In this document: piece after piece, positions 7,980 to 14,591 of the stretch
Layout: every line of letters starts with the position of its first letter
Position numbering within the stretch: the stretch's first letter is position 1
Source: Rhodocyclaceae bacterium UBA5602
GTDB lineage: Bacteria > Pseudomonadota > Gammaproteobacteria > Burkholderiales > Rhodocyclaceae
Direction of reading: 5' to 3'
Assembly (NCBI GenBank): GCA_002424865.1
Contig: DILC01000041.1
Span: forward strand, 1 to 28,544
Length of the DNA stretch: 28,544 nucleotides
Notes under the pieces: generated by a model
Told to the model about the DNA's origin: nothing
The model's database searches: none
The model's input: the letters and a program-made list of their open reading frames with translations, nothing else
Translations under genes and position numbers: made by a program

Positions 7980-8624
7980 TTGAATATCTTGCGACCGCAA
8001 CTCCAAACGCCAGCCCAATGGCGCTTAAAACCTTTGTGGCTAAAAGCGCTGGTGTTCATTTCAAGCGCCATGCCCCTGGGCTGGTATGCCTTTGGAATAC
8101 AGGCGGATAGCCTGGGCGCCAATCCCATTGAAGCCATCACGCGGGGCTTGGGTACCTGGGCTTTAAACTTTTTGCTGATGACGCTTGCCGCCACGCCGCT
8201 CAAGCACTTTGCGCACTGGACATGGCCATTGCTGATTCGCCGCATGCTGGGCCTGTTTGCATTTTTTTATGCCAGCCTACATCTTTTAAGCTACCTTTGG
8301 TTTGATCAGTTTTTCGATTGGCCCTCCATCATCAAGGACATTTTCAAGCGTCCTTTCATCACCGTCGGCATGGCCACTTTTTTACTCCTCTGCCCACTGG
8401 CCATGACCTCAACTGATGGCGCTATCCGCCGCCTTGGCCTGCCACGCTGGAAAAAACTGCATCGCCTGGTTTACCTCGCGGGCATCTTGGCTGTGCTGCA
8501 TTATTTCTGGATGGTCAAAGCGGACATGCGCACGCCGCTCATGTATGCCGTTGGATTAACCCTGTTGTTGGGCCTGCGCGCCGTATGGCTTTTGCACAAG
8601 CACAGGCGGCCGAACCGGCAGTGA
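7980..8624 (+). CDS. msrQ: heme-binding membrane subunit MsrQ
   Basis: A 214-aa inner-membrane b-type cytochrome (YedZ family) that passes electrons from quinol or a flavin reductase to MsrP. About six hydrophobic segments are present. Candidate heme-ligand histidines are in YASLHLLSY, LHRLVYLAG and LHYFWMVK. The GANPIEAITRGLGTWAL segment aligns with E. coli MsrQ as I recall it. The start is a TTG at 7980, 7 bp after the msrP stop and preceded by CAGG. No in-frame ATG gives a full-length protein, so a non-ATG start is required. Pairing with msrP fixes its role. Confidence 0.92.
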   Translation: MNILRPQLQTPAQWRLKPLWLKALVFISSAMPLGWYAFGIQADSLGANPIEAITRGLGTWALNFLLMTLAATPLKHFAHWTWPLLIRRMLGLFAFFYASLHLLSYLWFDQFFDWPSIIKDIFKRPFITVGMATFLLLCPLAMTSTDGAIRRLGLPRWKKLHRLVYLAGILAVLHYFWMVKADMRTPLMYAVGLTLLLGLRAVWLLHKHRRPNRQ

Positions 8625-8785
8625 AAAATAATCCTAAGCCAACCAAACCCAGCCAAATCCGCCGTACTTCCTGCGGGGAGGCCGACTTTTTGCAGCGGCT
8701 TTGCCCCTTGATTGGCAAAATACGTTACATTACCCGGACTCAAAAAAACAAAAACGATAGCTTGTGAAATAGGCCTGCAGCACAT

Positions 8786-8799
8786 CGGTTTTAAAACCG
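8786..8799. promoter_or_regulatory. 14-bp palindrome in the ovoA leader
   Basis: CGGTTTTAAAACCG is a perfect palindrome centred about 47 bp before the ovoA start codon. It could be an operator or simply a small hairpin. I could not place a confident -35/-10 pair in the 8625-8839 gap, although ATACGTTACATTACC near 8720-8737 is AT-rich. Confidence 0.3.
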
Positions 8800-8839
8800 C
8801 TGGCAATTTCACCGAGTCTTTTGCAAGGAGACAAGCCAC

Positions 8840-11233
8840 ATGAATTCACCCCTGCCCATGCCAGTCCATGAGAACGAAGCCTGGCGCGCCAATTTGCGCG
8901 GTAATGAAGCGGCTTTATCCGCGCATCGGAACGCCAACTGGTGGACCGGCAAGCACCCCGCCACCTGCCCGGGCTTGATGGCAGACGGTACGCTCACCGC
9001 CTTGCCCTTGCCGAATCTTGCCGTCGGCACGCGGCGCGACGTGCAGGATTATTTCGATAACGGTTGGACGCTGACAGAAACGCTGTTTGCCGGCCTCAAG
9101 GGCGAAGAAGCCTTCTTTCGCCCGCCATACCATGGCTTGCGCCACCCCATGGTGTTTTACTTTTGCCATCCACCCGTTTTTTATATCAACAAACTGCGTG
9201 TGGCGGGCTTGCTCAACGAACCCGTCAATCCTTACTTCGAGAGCCTGTTCGAAGTCGGCGTGGATGAAATGCGCTGGGACGACATGTCCAAAAACGAAAT
9301 GCTGTGGCCGTCTGTCACTGAGGTACATGACTACCGTCGCCAGGTGTATGCGCTAGTGAGCGGCATCATCGCCACACACCCGGGCCTGGCCGATGGGCAC
9401 GCACCCATCACGCTGAACGATCCCCTCTGGGCGCTCTTCATGGGTTTTGAGCATGAGCGGATTCATCTGGAAACATCGTCCGTGCTCATCCACGAATTGC
9501 CCCTCGATTATGTGCAACGCCCCGCGGCCTGGCCGCCGCTGCATCCATCAGCCAAAACGGTCGCCACCGCGCAACGCCCGCAGATGGCGAAGGACTATCC
9601 TGCGCTGGATATGCGCAATGTCGCCGCCACCCGCGTCACGCTGGGCAAGCCAACCGACTGGCCATCCTACGGCTGGGATAACGAATATGGTTCGCGCAGC
9701 GCGCGCGTCGAGGCGTTTCGTGCCAGCACGCAACTCATCAGCAATGGTGCATTTTATGAATTTGTTGCCACAGGCGGTTATCGCGAAGAGCGCTTCTGGT
9801 CATCCACCGGCTGGGCTTGGCGCAGCTACCGCAACATCAAATGGCCGACCTTCTGGGTGCAGGATGGCCCGGCTGGCCTGCATCAATACAAGCTGCGCAC
9901 CTTGTTTGAACTGATCGACATGCCCTGGGACTGGCCCGCTGAAGTCAATGGCCATGAGGCTTTTGCGTATTGCCAGTGGAAGTCTGAGCAAGACGGCAAG
10001 CCCTATCGCTTGCCCAGCGAAAACGAGCATCATGCCTTGCGCGCGCCAGTGCAAGCGGTTGCTGACGACCTGGCTTTGCAATGTGATGGCGCAGCCTTTC
10101 GCGCGCGCGGCATTAACCTCAATCTCGCGTATGGCTCGCCCATGCCGGTGAATGCACACCGTCCCGCCAGCGCCGACTTTTATGATGTTTTCGGCAATGT
10201 CTGGCAATGGGTGGCTGATGATTTCAACCCCCTGCCGGGCAGCGAAGTACATCCGTTTTATGACGACTTCAGCAGCCCGTGTTACGACGGACAGCATCAG
10301 ATGATCCTGGGCGGCTCATGGGTTTCCACGGGTGAAGAAGTCGGCCCTTGGGCGCGCTTTCATTTCCGCCCGCATTTTTTCCAGCACGCCGGATTCCGTT
10401 TGGTGGAAGCCCACCACGACGGCGGCACGGTGAAATTGAATGCAGAGGACAACGCCCATCATGTGTATGAAGATATGCAGATGGTGAACGACTACATGCT
10501 GCTGCACTATGGCAGCCAGGCCGATCAAATGCCCCACGCCTTTGGCCCGCAAGCTGCCACCGAATTTCCGCTGCGTTGCGCCAAGTGGCTGCTGGAAGCC
10601 GCACCCGCATTGAACGCTGGCACGCAACGCGCGCTGGACATCGGCTGCGCCGTTGGCCGCGCCAGTTTTGAATTGGCTCGCGGCTATGGGGAAGTCATCG
10701 GCGTTGATCTATCCCGCGCATTCATTGACACCGCCAACATCTTGCAACGTGATGGTCAGCTCAGTTACTTCCGCAAGGATGAAGGCACCCTGGGCACGCA
10801 GCTCAGCGCCCATGTCGCGCCCGCGATCGACCGCCAACGCGTCGTCTTTCGCCAAGCGGATGCATGCTCGCTACCCGCCGACTACGTGGATTTTGATGCC
10901 GTGCTGATGGCGAATTTGCTGTGCCGCCTGCCCAGCCCCAAATCATTATTAGGCCGACTGGGTGGGCCGCGTGGCCTGGTCAAAGTAGGCGGCCTGGTCG
11001 CCCTCTTTTCGCCTTACAGCTGGCTCGAACAATTCACCCCGCATGGCGCTTGGCTTGGCGGTTATGAGAAGAACGGCCAGTCCGTCAGGACTGCAGACGC
11101 CTTGCGCGAGTTCTTCACCCATGAAGGCTTTGAGCTGCGCCGCGAAGAAGAAGTACCGCTGGTGATTCGCGAGCATCACCGCAAATACCAGTACATCGTA
11201 ACGCACGCGATGCTGTGGCAGCGCATGAAGTAA
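8840..11233 (+). CDS. ovoA: 5-histidylcysteine sulfoxide synthase fused to 4-mercaptohistidine N1-methyltransferase
   Basis: A 797-aa OvoA. This non-heme iron enzyme joins cysteine to C5 of histidine with O2, the first step of ovothiol A synthesis. Residues about 60-230 are a DinB-like domain with the iron-binding HxxxHxE pattern (H205, H209, E211) and a further conserved His in HPMVFYFCHP. Residues about 260-545 are a formylglycine-generating-type sulfoxide synthase domain (YGWDNEYG, FGNVWQWVADDF, GGSWVSTG, HFRPHFF). Residues about 570-797 are a class I methyltransferase (LDIGCAVGRASFEL near 599, VIGVDLS), the domain that methylates mercaptohistidine. AAGGAG lies 9 bp before the ATG. The C-S lyase needed between the two reactions (OvoB) is not in this window. 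Neighbouring msrPQ also serve redox defence. Confidence 0.95.
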   Translation: MNSPLPMPVHENEAWRANLRGNEAALSAHRNANWWTGKHPATCPGLMADGTLTALPLPNLAVGTRRDVQDYFDNGWTLTETLFAGLKGEEAFFRPPYHGLRHPMVFYFCHPPVFYINKLRVAGLLNEPVNPYFESLFEVGVDEMRWDDMSKNEMLWPSVTEVHDYRRQVYALVSGIIATHPGLADGHAPITLNDPLWALFMGFEHERIHLETSSVLIHELPLDYVQRPAAWPPLHPSAKTVATAQRPQMAKDYPALDMRNVAATRVTLGKPTDWPSYGWDNEYGSRSARVEAFRASTQLISNGAFYEFVATGGYREERFWSSTGWAWRSYRNIKWPTFWVQDGPAGLHQYKLRTLFELIDMPWDWPAEVNGHEAFAYCQWKSEQDGKPYRLPSENEHHALRAPVQAVADDLALQCDGAAFRARGINLNLAYGSPMPVNAHRPASADFYDVFGNVWQWVADDFNPLPGSEVHPFYDDFSSPCYDGQHQMILGGSWVSTGEEVGPWARFHFRPHFFQHAGFRLVEAHHDGGTVKLNAEDNAHHVYEDMQMVNDYMLLHYGSQADQMPHAFGPQAATEFPLRCAKWLLEAAPALNAGTQRALDIGCAVGRASFELARGYGEVIGVDLSRAFIDTANILQRDGQLSYFRKDEGTLGTQLSAHVAPAIDRQRVVFRQADACSLPADYVDFDAVLMANLLCRLPSPKSLLGRLGGPRGLVKVGGLVALFSPYSWLEQFTPHGAWLGGYEKNGQSVRTADALREFFTHEGFELRREEEVPLVIREHHRKYQYIVTHAMLWQRMK

Positions 11234-11242
11234 GCACACCCG

Positions 11243-11283
11243 CCTGACAGGCGGATGAACGCTAAATTCATCCGCCTGTCAGG
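11243..11283. terminator. perfect 17-bp stem-loop between convergent genes
   Basis: Two 17-nt arms (11243-11259 and 11267-11283) pair perfectly around a 7-nt loop, 9 bp after the ovoA stop and 15 bp before the stop of the opposing gene. There is no T-run on either side, so it is not a classic intrinsic terminator. It may protect or process 3' ends of both transcripts. Each arm also contains the near-palindrome GCCTGACAGGC. Confidence 0.5.
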
Positions 11284-11298
11284 CCGCAAATGAAAACC

Positions 11299-12297
11299 TT
11301 AACTTGCCGTAATCAACTCCGCTTGCTGCACGATTTCGGCAATACCGGTTAACTGGCCCAACCATGCCAACGGAATACCACGCGCCGCTGCGGATGGGAC
11401 TCCTGCCCGCAACTGCTGCGCAGCATACCCCGCAGTGAGCGCTCCCAGCATCAGCGCACGGCCACAGCTATCACCACCGGCAAGAATATTTGCCTCTACC
11501 GCTTCACGAAAACCACTCGCGCGGTTTGCGATGTGGAACAGCAAGGGCAAGCCTTGCGTCAAATGGCACGGCATGCCAAAGCGCGCTGCCGCAGCAGGCG
11601 CATCCAATACGGGCATAGCCAGCGCCTCGATCAGCAAGAGCCGCAAGCTGTCCCCAGCCGCCTGGGCCGCTTCTGCCAAAGCCTGCGGTAAGGGCGTCCC
11701 GCCAAGCACCGCATGCAAAGCCAGCACACAGATTCTGGCCGCATCGCGTGCCAGCGGATTGTCATGCGTCACGGCCACGGCTTGTTGCACTGTCTGCAGC
11801 ATGCTATCCAGCGCTGCTGTGCCATTCTCCGGATGACTTGCCACCAGTGCCGGAATACATTCCAAGGCAGGCAGCTGATCATCATCCACGCCGCTCACGG
11901 CGGGATAATCATCGGGCTTACCATGGCTTAATAGACTAACCACCGTCAATCGGGTAGGACGGTCGGCATAGCCCACCCAGCGCCCGCCCGGCCCAAACGT
12001 GGCTAACCAGGCTTGTTGAAATTCCTGGCGCTGAAATTGTCCACCGGTTTGCGCCAAGTGCGCCAGCATCAAGCGGCAGGATTCACCATAAAAAGACAAA
12101 TCGCCCGAGGCTTTGCCTGCATGCGCAAAAAAACCCATCACGCCTTGGTAAGCGGCGGCATCAGGTGTGCGAAAAGCCAGCGAACCCTCGTTTTGCAAAT
12201 TTCGCAAGCGCTCAGCATCGTATAGCCAATGCAAGCCCAGTGCCGCGGCATCCGCCGTTAAAGCGCCGAGTATGGCGGCAAGACGTGAATTCATCAT
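11299..12297 (-). CDS. ADP-ribosylglycohydrolase-like protein (divergent)
   Basis: A 332-aa alpha-helical protein of the ADP-ribosylglycohydrolase (DraG/ARH, PF03747) superfamily. The N-terminal GALTADAAALGLHWLYD segment and the C-terminal GGDSCGRALMLGALTAG segment correspond to family motifs. The second motif, normally TDDT with metal-binding acidic residues, reads GDLSFYGES here. The C-terminal motif lacks the usual second aspartate (GGDxDT). The dinuclear metal site of classical members therefore looks altered, and hydrolysis of ADP-ribosyl-protein cannot be assumed. Two ATGs occur at 12297 and 12294. GGGGAGA just upstream suits the second better. It lies 41 bp after ubiC on the same strand and converges on ovoA. 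Confidence 0.8.
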   Translation of the reverse strand: MMNSRLAAILGALTADAAALGLHWLYDAERLRNLQNEGSLAFRTPDAAAYQGVMGFFAHAGKASGDLSFYGESCRLMLAHLAQTGGQFQRQEFQQAWLATFGPGGRWVGYADRPTRLTVVSLLSHGKPDDYPAVSGVDDDQLPALECIPALVASHPENGTAALDSMLQTVQQAVAVTHDNPLARDAARICVLALHAVLGGTPLPQALAEAAQAAGDSLRLLLIEALAMPVLDAPAAAARFGMPCHLTQGLPLLFHIANRASGFREAVEANILAGGDSCGRALMLGALTAGYAAQQLRAGVPSAAARGIPLAWLGQLTGIAEIVQQAELITAS

Positions 12298-12338
12298 GTT
12301 CTCCCCTGGCGGCTTTTCCGCGCTTAAAACGTCGGCCG

Positions 12339-12875
12339 TTAAAATGCCAATACAGCAGGTAAAAATACTTCTGTCAGCAACACACGCTGCGCGCCAAATG
12401 AAAACAAGCTGCGCCGTGCCCAGTACCGCTGACGCGGGTCACGCTGAGTGAAAATACGGCTGTGCAGCGGGTGCCTGGCATCAATCACGGCATACTCCAT
12501 CGTCTGGCGCACAAACCTCGGATGGGCAAACAACAGGGTACCCAGCGAACGGCGCCCGAGCCGACGCAACCAATGCGGCAACGGACCACGCGGCACCACC
12601 GGCACCACGGCATGCGCAAAGGCCACTGGGGTACCGCCGCAATACAAAACAACGTCCCGCACCCATGCACGCCGCCGCGGGGCCATGCCCAGCGGGGCAT
12701 ACTCATCCGCAAAAGGCGCCAGCAAGTCCTGACGAACCGGCAGCACACGAAACGCACCGCTGGCCTTTTGCCAACGCTGCGTAAGCGATGCGCGCTCGCA
12801 CAACCAGCTGTGATAAGGCCGCGCAGCGTGGGCAAGCGGCAAGTGCGATGACCAGAGAGAATGCATAGCGGGCAT
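12339..12875 (-). CDS. ubiC: chorismate--pyruvate lyase
   Basis: It converts chorismate to 4-hydroxybenzoate and pyruvate, the first committed step of ubiquinone ring synthesis, in the cytoplasm. At 178 aa it is slightly longer than E. coli UbiC. Recognisable family segments are WVRDVVLYCGGTPV, a LGRRSLGTLLF stretch, RRSLFSFGAQ and the C-terminal LLTEVFLPA, whose Glu is catalytic in the family. Two possible starts exist, ATG at 12875 and ATG at 12866. Neither has a clear ribosome binding site. Its product joins the IspB-derived side chain. It is in the same orientation as the cobalamin adenosyltransferase gene, about 100 bp downstream of it. Confidence 0.9.
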   Translation of the reverse strand: MPAMHSLWSSHLPLAHAARPYHSWLCERASLTQRWQKASGAFRVLPVRQDLLAPFADEYAPLGMAPRRRAWVRDVVLYCGGTPVAFAHAVVPVVPRGPLPHWLRRLGRRSLGTLLFAHPRFVRQTMEYAVIDARHPLHSRIFTQRDPRQRYWARRSLFSFGAQRVLLTEVFLPAVLAF

Positions 12876-12976
12876 GCTATAAAAAATCGCGGTGCGGCAT
12901 ACGCGTGGATGCCCGATTGTGTTGGCTTGATTTCACTGCAGCCGTACCGTCTGCGCCGTTCCGCCAGCGCCGACTT

Positions 12977-13528
12977 TCAAGCGTTTTTGCCCTTTTGCCA
13001 GAGCACGTCGCCACTGCCCGCAGTTTTATTCAGCCAGCGGCCGAGCACGAATAACAAGTCGGAGAGTCGATTCAGATATTGCCGCCCACACTCGGACACC
13101 CCTTCGATAGCAGCCAACGCCACCACCGCGCGCTCCGCCCTGCGGCACACAGTACGCGCCAAATGGGTGAGCGCCGCAGCGCGCGTACCACCCGGCAGAA
13201 TAAATTCTTTTAGTGGCGCCAGCCTCGCGTTGTAATGGTCAATCGCCGCCTCCAACTGTGCAGGCTGGGTGGATTTGAGCAACGTGGCACCTGGTATGGA
13301 CAGCTCCCCCCCCAAGTCAAACAGATCATGCTGCACATCCAAAAGCAATGTACGCACGTCGTCTGGCAAGTCTTCGCATAGCAGCACACCAATGACCGAA
13401 TTAGTTTCATCCACATCACCCAGTGCAGCAATACGCGCAGCATTTTTCGGCGTGCGCGAACCATCGCCCAGACCCGTGGTGCCCGCATCACCCGTACGGG
13501 TGTAAATTTTTGATAGTCGATAACCCAT
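12977..13528 (-). CDS. cob(I)yrinic acid a,c-diamide adenosyltransferase, PduO type
   Basis: A 183-aa PduO-type adenosyltransferase that moves the 5'-deoxyadenosyl group of ATP onto cob(I)alamin to make coenzyme B12. The ATP-binding N-terminal motif reads KIYTRTGDAGTTGLGDG (residues 7-23). The active-site helices carry ARTVCRRAERAVV and YLNRLSDLLFVLGRW. I placed the start at ATG 13528, with GGAAGA about 5 bp upstream. An in-frame ATG at 13594 would add 22 residues unlike the family. It lies just downstream of tRNA-Arg on the same strand and may be read from the tRNA promoter. Confidence 0.93.
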   Translation of the reverse strand: MGYRLSKIYTRTGDAGTTGLGDGSRTPKNAARIAALGDVDETNSVIGVLLCEDLPDDVRTLLLDVQHDLFDLGGELSIPGATLLKSTQPAQLEAAIDHYNARLAPLKEFILPGGTRAAALTHLARTVCRRAERAVVALAAIEGVSECGRQYLNRLSDLLFVLGRWLNKTAGSGDVLWQKGKNA

Positions 13529-13606
13529 GTTCTTCCATTTAATCTCAGTGAGTCCGCTGGAAGGCATAAAACCCCATGTCGAGATGTTCTTCAAACCGAC
13601 TCAAGA

Positions 13607-13683
13607 TGGCCCGCCCGACAGGACTCGAACCTGTTACCCCCGGCTTAGAAGGCCGGTGCTCTATCCAGATGAGCTACGGGCGG
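13607..13683 (-). tRNA. tRNA-Arg (anticodon TCT)
   Basis: The reverse complement folds as a 77-nt tRNA with acceptor CCGCCCG/CGGGCGG, an anticodon stem CCGGC/GCCGG around CTTCTAA (anticodon TCT, reading AGA), a T arm ACAGG/CCTGT, discriminator G and an encoded CCA at 13607-13609. It lies about 115 bp downstream of tRNA-Pro(TGG) on the same strand. Confidence 0.96.
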
Positions 13684-13740
13684 GAAGGTGATGGGGGTAC
13701 TCGCATCAGAAAGTTTGAAAAACCTTCAATAAGCGTTGAT

Positions 13741-13768
13741 AAAAGCAAAAGTTCTGTGGAACTTCTTT
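13741..13768 (-). terminator. hairpin with T-run after tRNA-Pro(TGG)
   Basis: AAGTTC (13749-13754) and GAACTT (13759-13764) close a 4-nt loop. On the minus strand the stem is followed by TTTGCTTTT, on the plus strand by CTTTTATT. It sits between the two tRNAs and could partly terminate the tRNA-Pro transcript. Confidence 0.5.
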
Positions 13769-13797
13769 TATTGGCGGCTCTTAGCCGGGAAAATAAC

Positions 13798-13874
13798 TGG
13801 TCGGGGTGAAAGGATTCGAACCTTCGACATCTTGCTCCCAAAGCAAGCGCGCTACCGGGCTGCGCCACACCCCG
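13798..13874 (-). tRNA. tRNA-Pro (anticodon TGG)
   Basis: The reverse complement folds as a 77-nt tRNA with acceptor CGGGGTG/CACCCCG, an anticodon stem CTTGC/GCAAG around TTTGGGA (anticodon TGG), T-loop TTCGAAT, discriminator A and an encoded CCA at 13798-13800. Its promoter lies immediately upstream and is divergent from that of dksA. Together with 248-324 it gives two proline isoacceptors in the window. Confidence 0.97.
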
Positions 13875-13885
13875 AACATCTGGCG

Positions 13886-13915
13886 ATTCTACTAAACACA
13901 AAGCATACCGGTCAA
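13886..13915 (-). promoter_or_regulatory. predicted sigma-70 promoter of the tRNA-Pro/tRNA-Arg unit
   Basis: On the minus strand, TTGACC (13915-13910) and TAGAAT (13891-13886) are 18 bp apart, each matching consensus at 5/6 positions. The discriminator after the -10 box begins CGCC, the GC-rich type found at stringently controlled stable-RNA promoters. Confidence 0.7.
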
Positions 13916-13959
13916 TGCAGATTCTCGTTTTTTCCGCAGCCTTTACGCAAAGAATTAAC

Positions 13960-13988
13960 TTGCGGCAAACACGTGTTTCGTATATAAA
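13960..13988 (+). promoter_or_regulatory. predicted dksA promoter with palindromic spacer
   Basis: TTGCGG (13960-13965) and TATAAA (13983-13988) are separated by exactly 17 bp. The spacer contains the perfect 12-bp palindrome AAACACGTGTTT at 13967-13978. The start site would fall near 13995, about 26 nt before the dksA ATG. Confidence 0.6.
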
Positions 13989-14020
13989 GCAGCCTCCGTA
14001 TTTTTCTGACGACCAACATA

Positions 14021-14449
14021 ATGGCTGAAGATCTGCTGCACAAGAAACACCTCCCCGAATACACGCCGAAAAAGGGTGAGCAGTACATGAGCGAAAAACA
14101 ACTTGCCCATTTCCGCGCCATCCTGTCTTCGATCAAGGAAGAATTGCTTGATGACATTGAGCGCACGGTGCACACCATGCAGGATGAAGCGACCGTATTT
14201 GCCGACCCCAATGATCGCGCCAGCCAAGAGTCTGACATTGCACTCGAACTGCGTAACCGTGACCGGGAACGCAAACTCATCAAAAAGATTGATGAATCCC
14301 TGGCGCTCATTGATAGTGAAGAATATGGCTACTGCGAATCTTGCGGCATTGAGATCGGGCTAAAGCGTTTGGAAGCCCGCCCAACCGCCACCTTGTGCAT
14401 TGACTGTAAAACACTGGAAGAGCATCGCGAAAAGCAAATTGGCAAGTAA
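14021..14449 (+). CDS. dksA: RNA polymerase-binding transcription factor DksA
   Basis: A 142-aa DksA that binds the secondary channel of RNA polymerase and, with ppGpp, reprograms rRNA, tRNA and amino-acid promoters. The coiled-coil tip carries DPNDRA (62-67), matching the functional DxxDxA. The C-terminal zinc finger has C105, C108, C126 and C129 (YCESCGIE and LCIDC). The length is close to that of E. coli DksA (151 aa). The ATG at 14021 follows a plausible promoter. It ends just before a strong bidirectional terminator shared with pnp. Its promoter is back to back with a tRNA promoter of the kind it would be expected to regulate. Confidence 0.97.
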   Translation: MAEDLLHKKHLPEYTPKKGEQYMSEKQLAHFRAILSSIKEELLDDIERTVHTMQDEATVFADPNDRASQESDIALELRNRDRERKLIKKIDESLALIDSEEYGYCESCGIEIGLKRLEARPTATLCIDCKTLEEHREKQIGK

Positions 14450-14477
14450 AAACCCGTAGGCATTTGCGGTTTAATTT

Positions 14478-14503
14478 AGCCTCGAAAAGTAGCCTCGAAA
14501 AGT
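14478..14503 (+). repeat. tandem 13-bp direct repeat after dksA
   Basis: AGCCTCGAAAAGT occurs twice head to tail (14478-14490 and 14491-14503) in the 3' untranslated region of dksA, just before the terminator. It looks like a recent slippage duplication. No function is evident. Confidence 0.8.
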
Positions 14504-14514
14504 TTTACCCCCCC

Positions 14515-14547
14515 AAAAAAAAGGACGCTTTAAGCGTCCTTTTTTTT
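14515..14547. terminator. bidirectional intrinsic terminator (dksA / pnp)
   Basis: The core stem GGACGC/GCGTCC with a TTTAA loop is flanked by an A-run on one side and a T-run of eight on the other. The complete inverted repeat has 16-nt arms around a single base. It serves the convergent dksA and pnp genes. Confidence 0.92.
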
Positions 14548-14591
14548 GCAACCAAGCGCTAGCCGCGGTAGGCTATTACAACTATTGCAAC

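Noticed and set aside
13529..13594. A 22-residue extension of the cobalamin adenosyltransferase
   Set aside because: The sequence is unconserved and lacks a ribosome binding site, whereas ATG 13528 has GGAAGA at proper distance.
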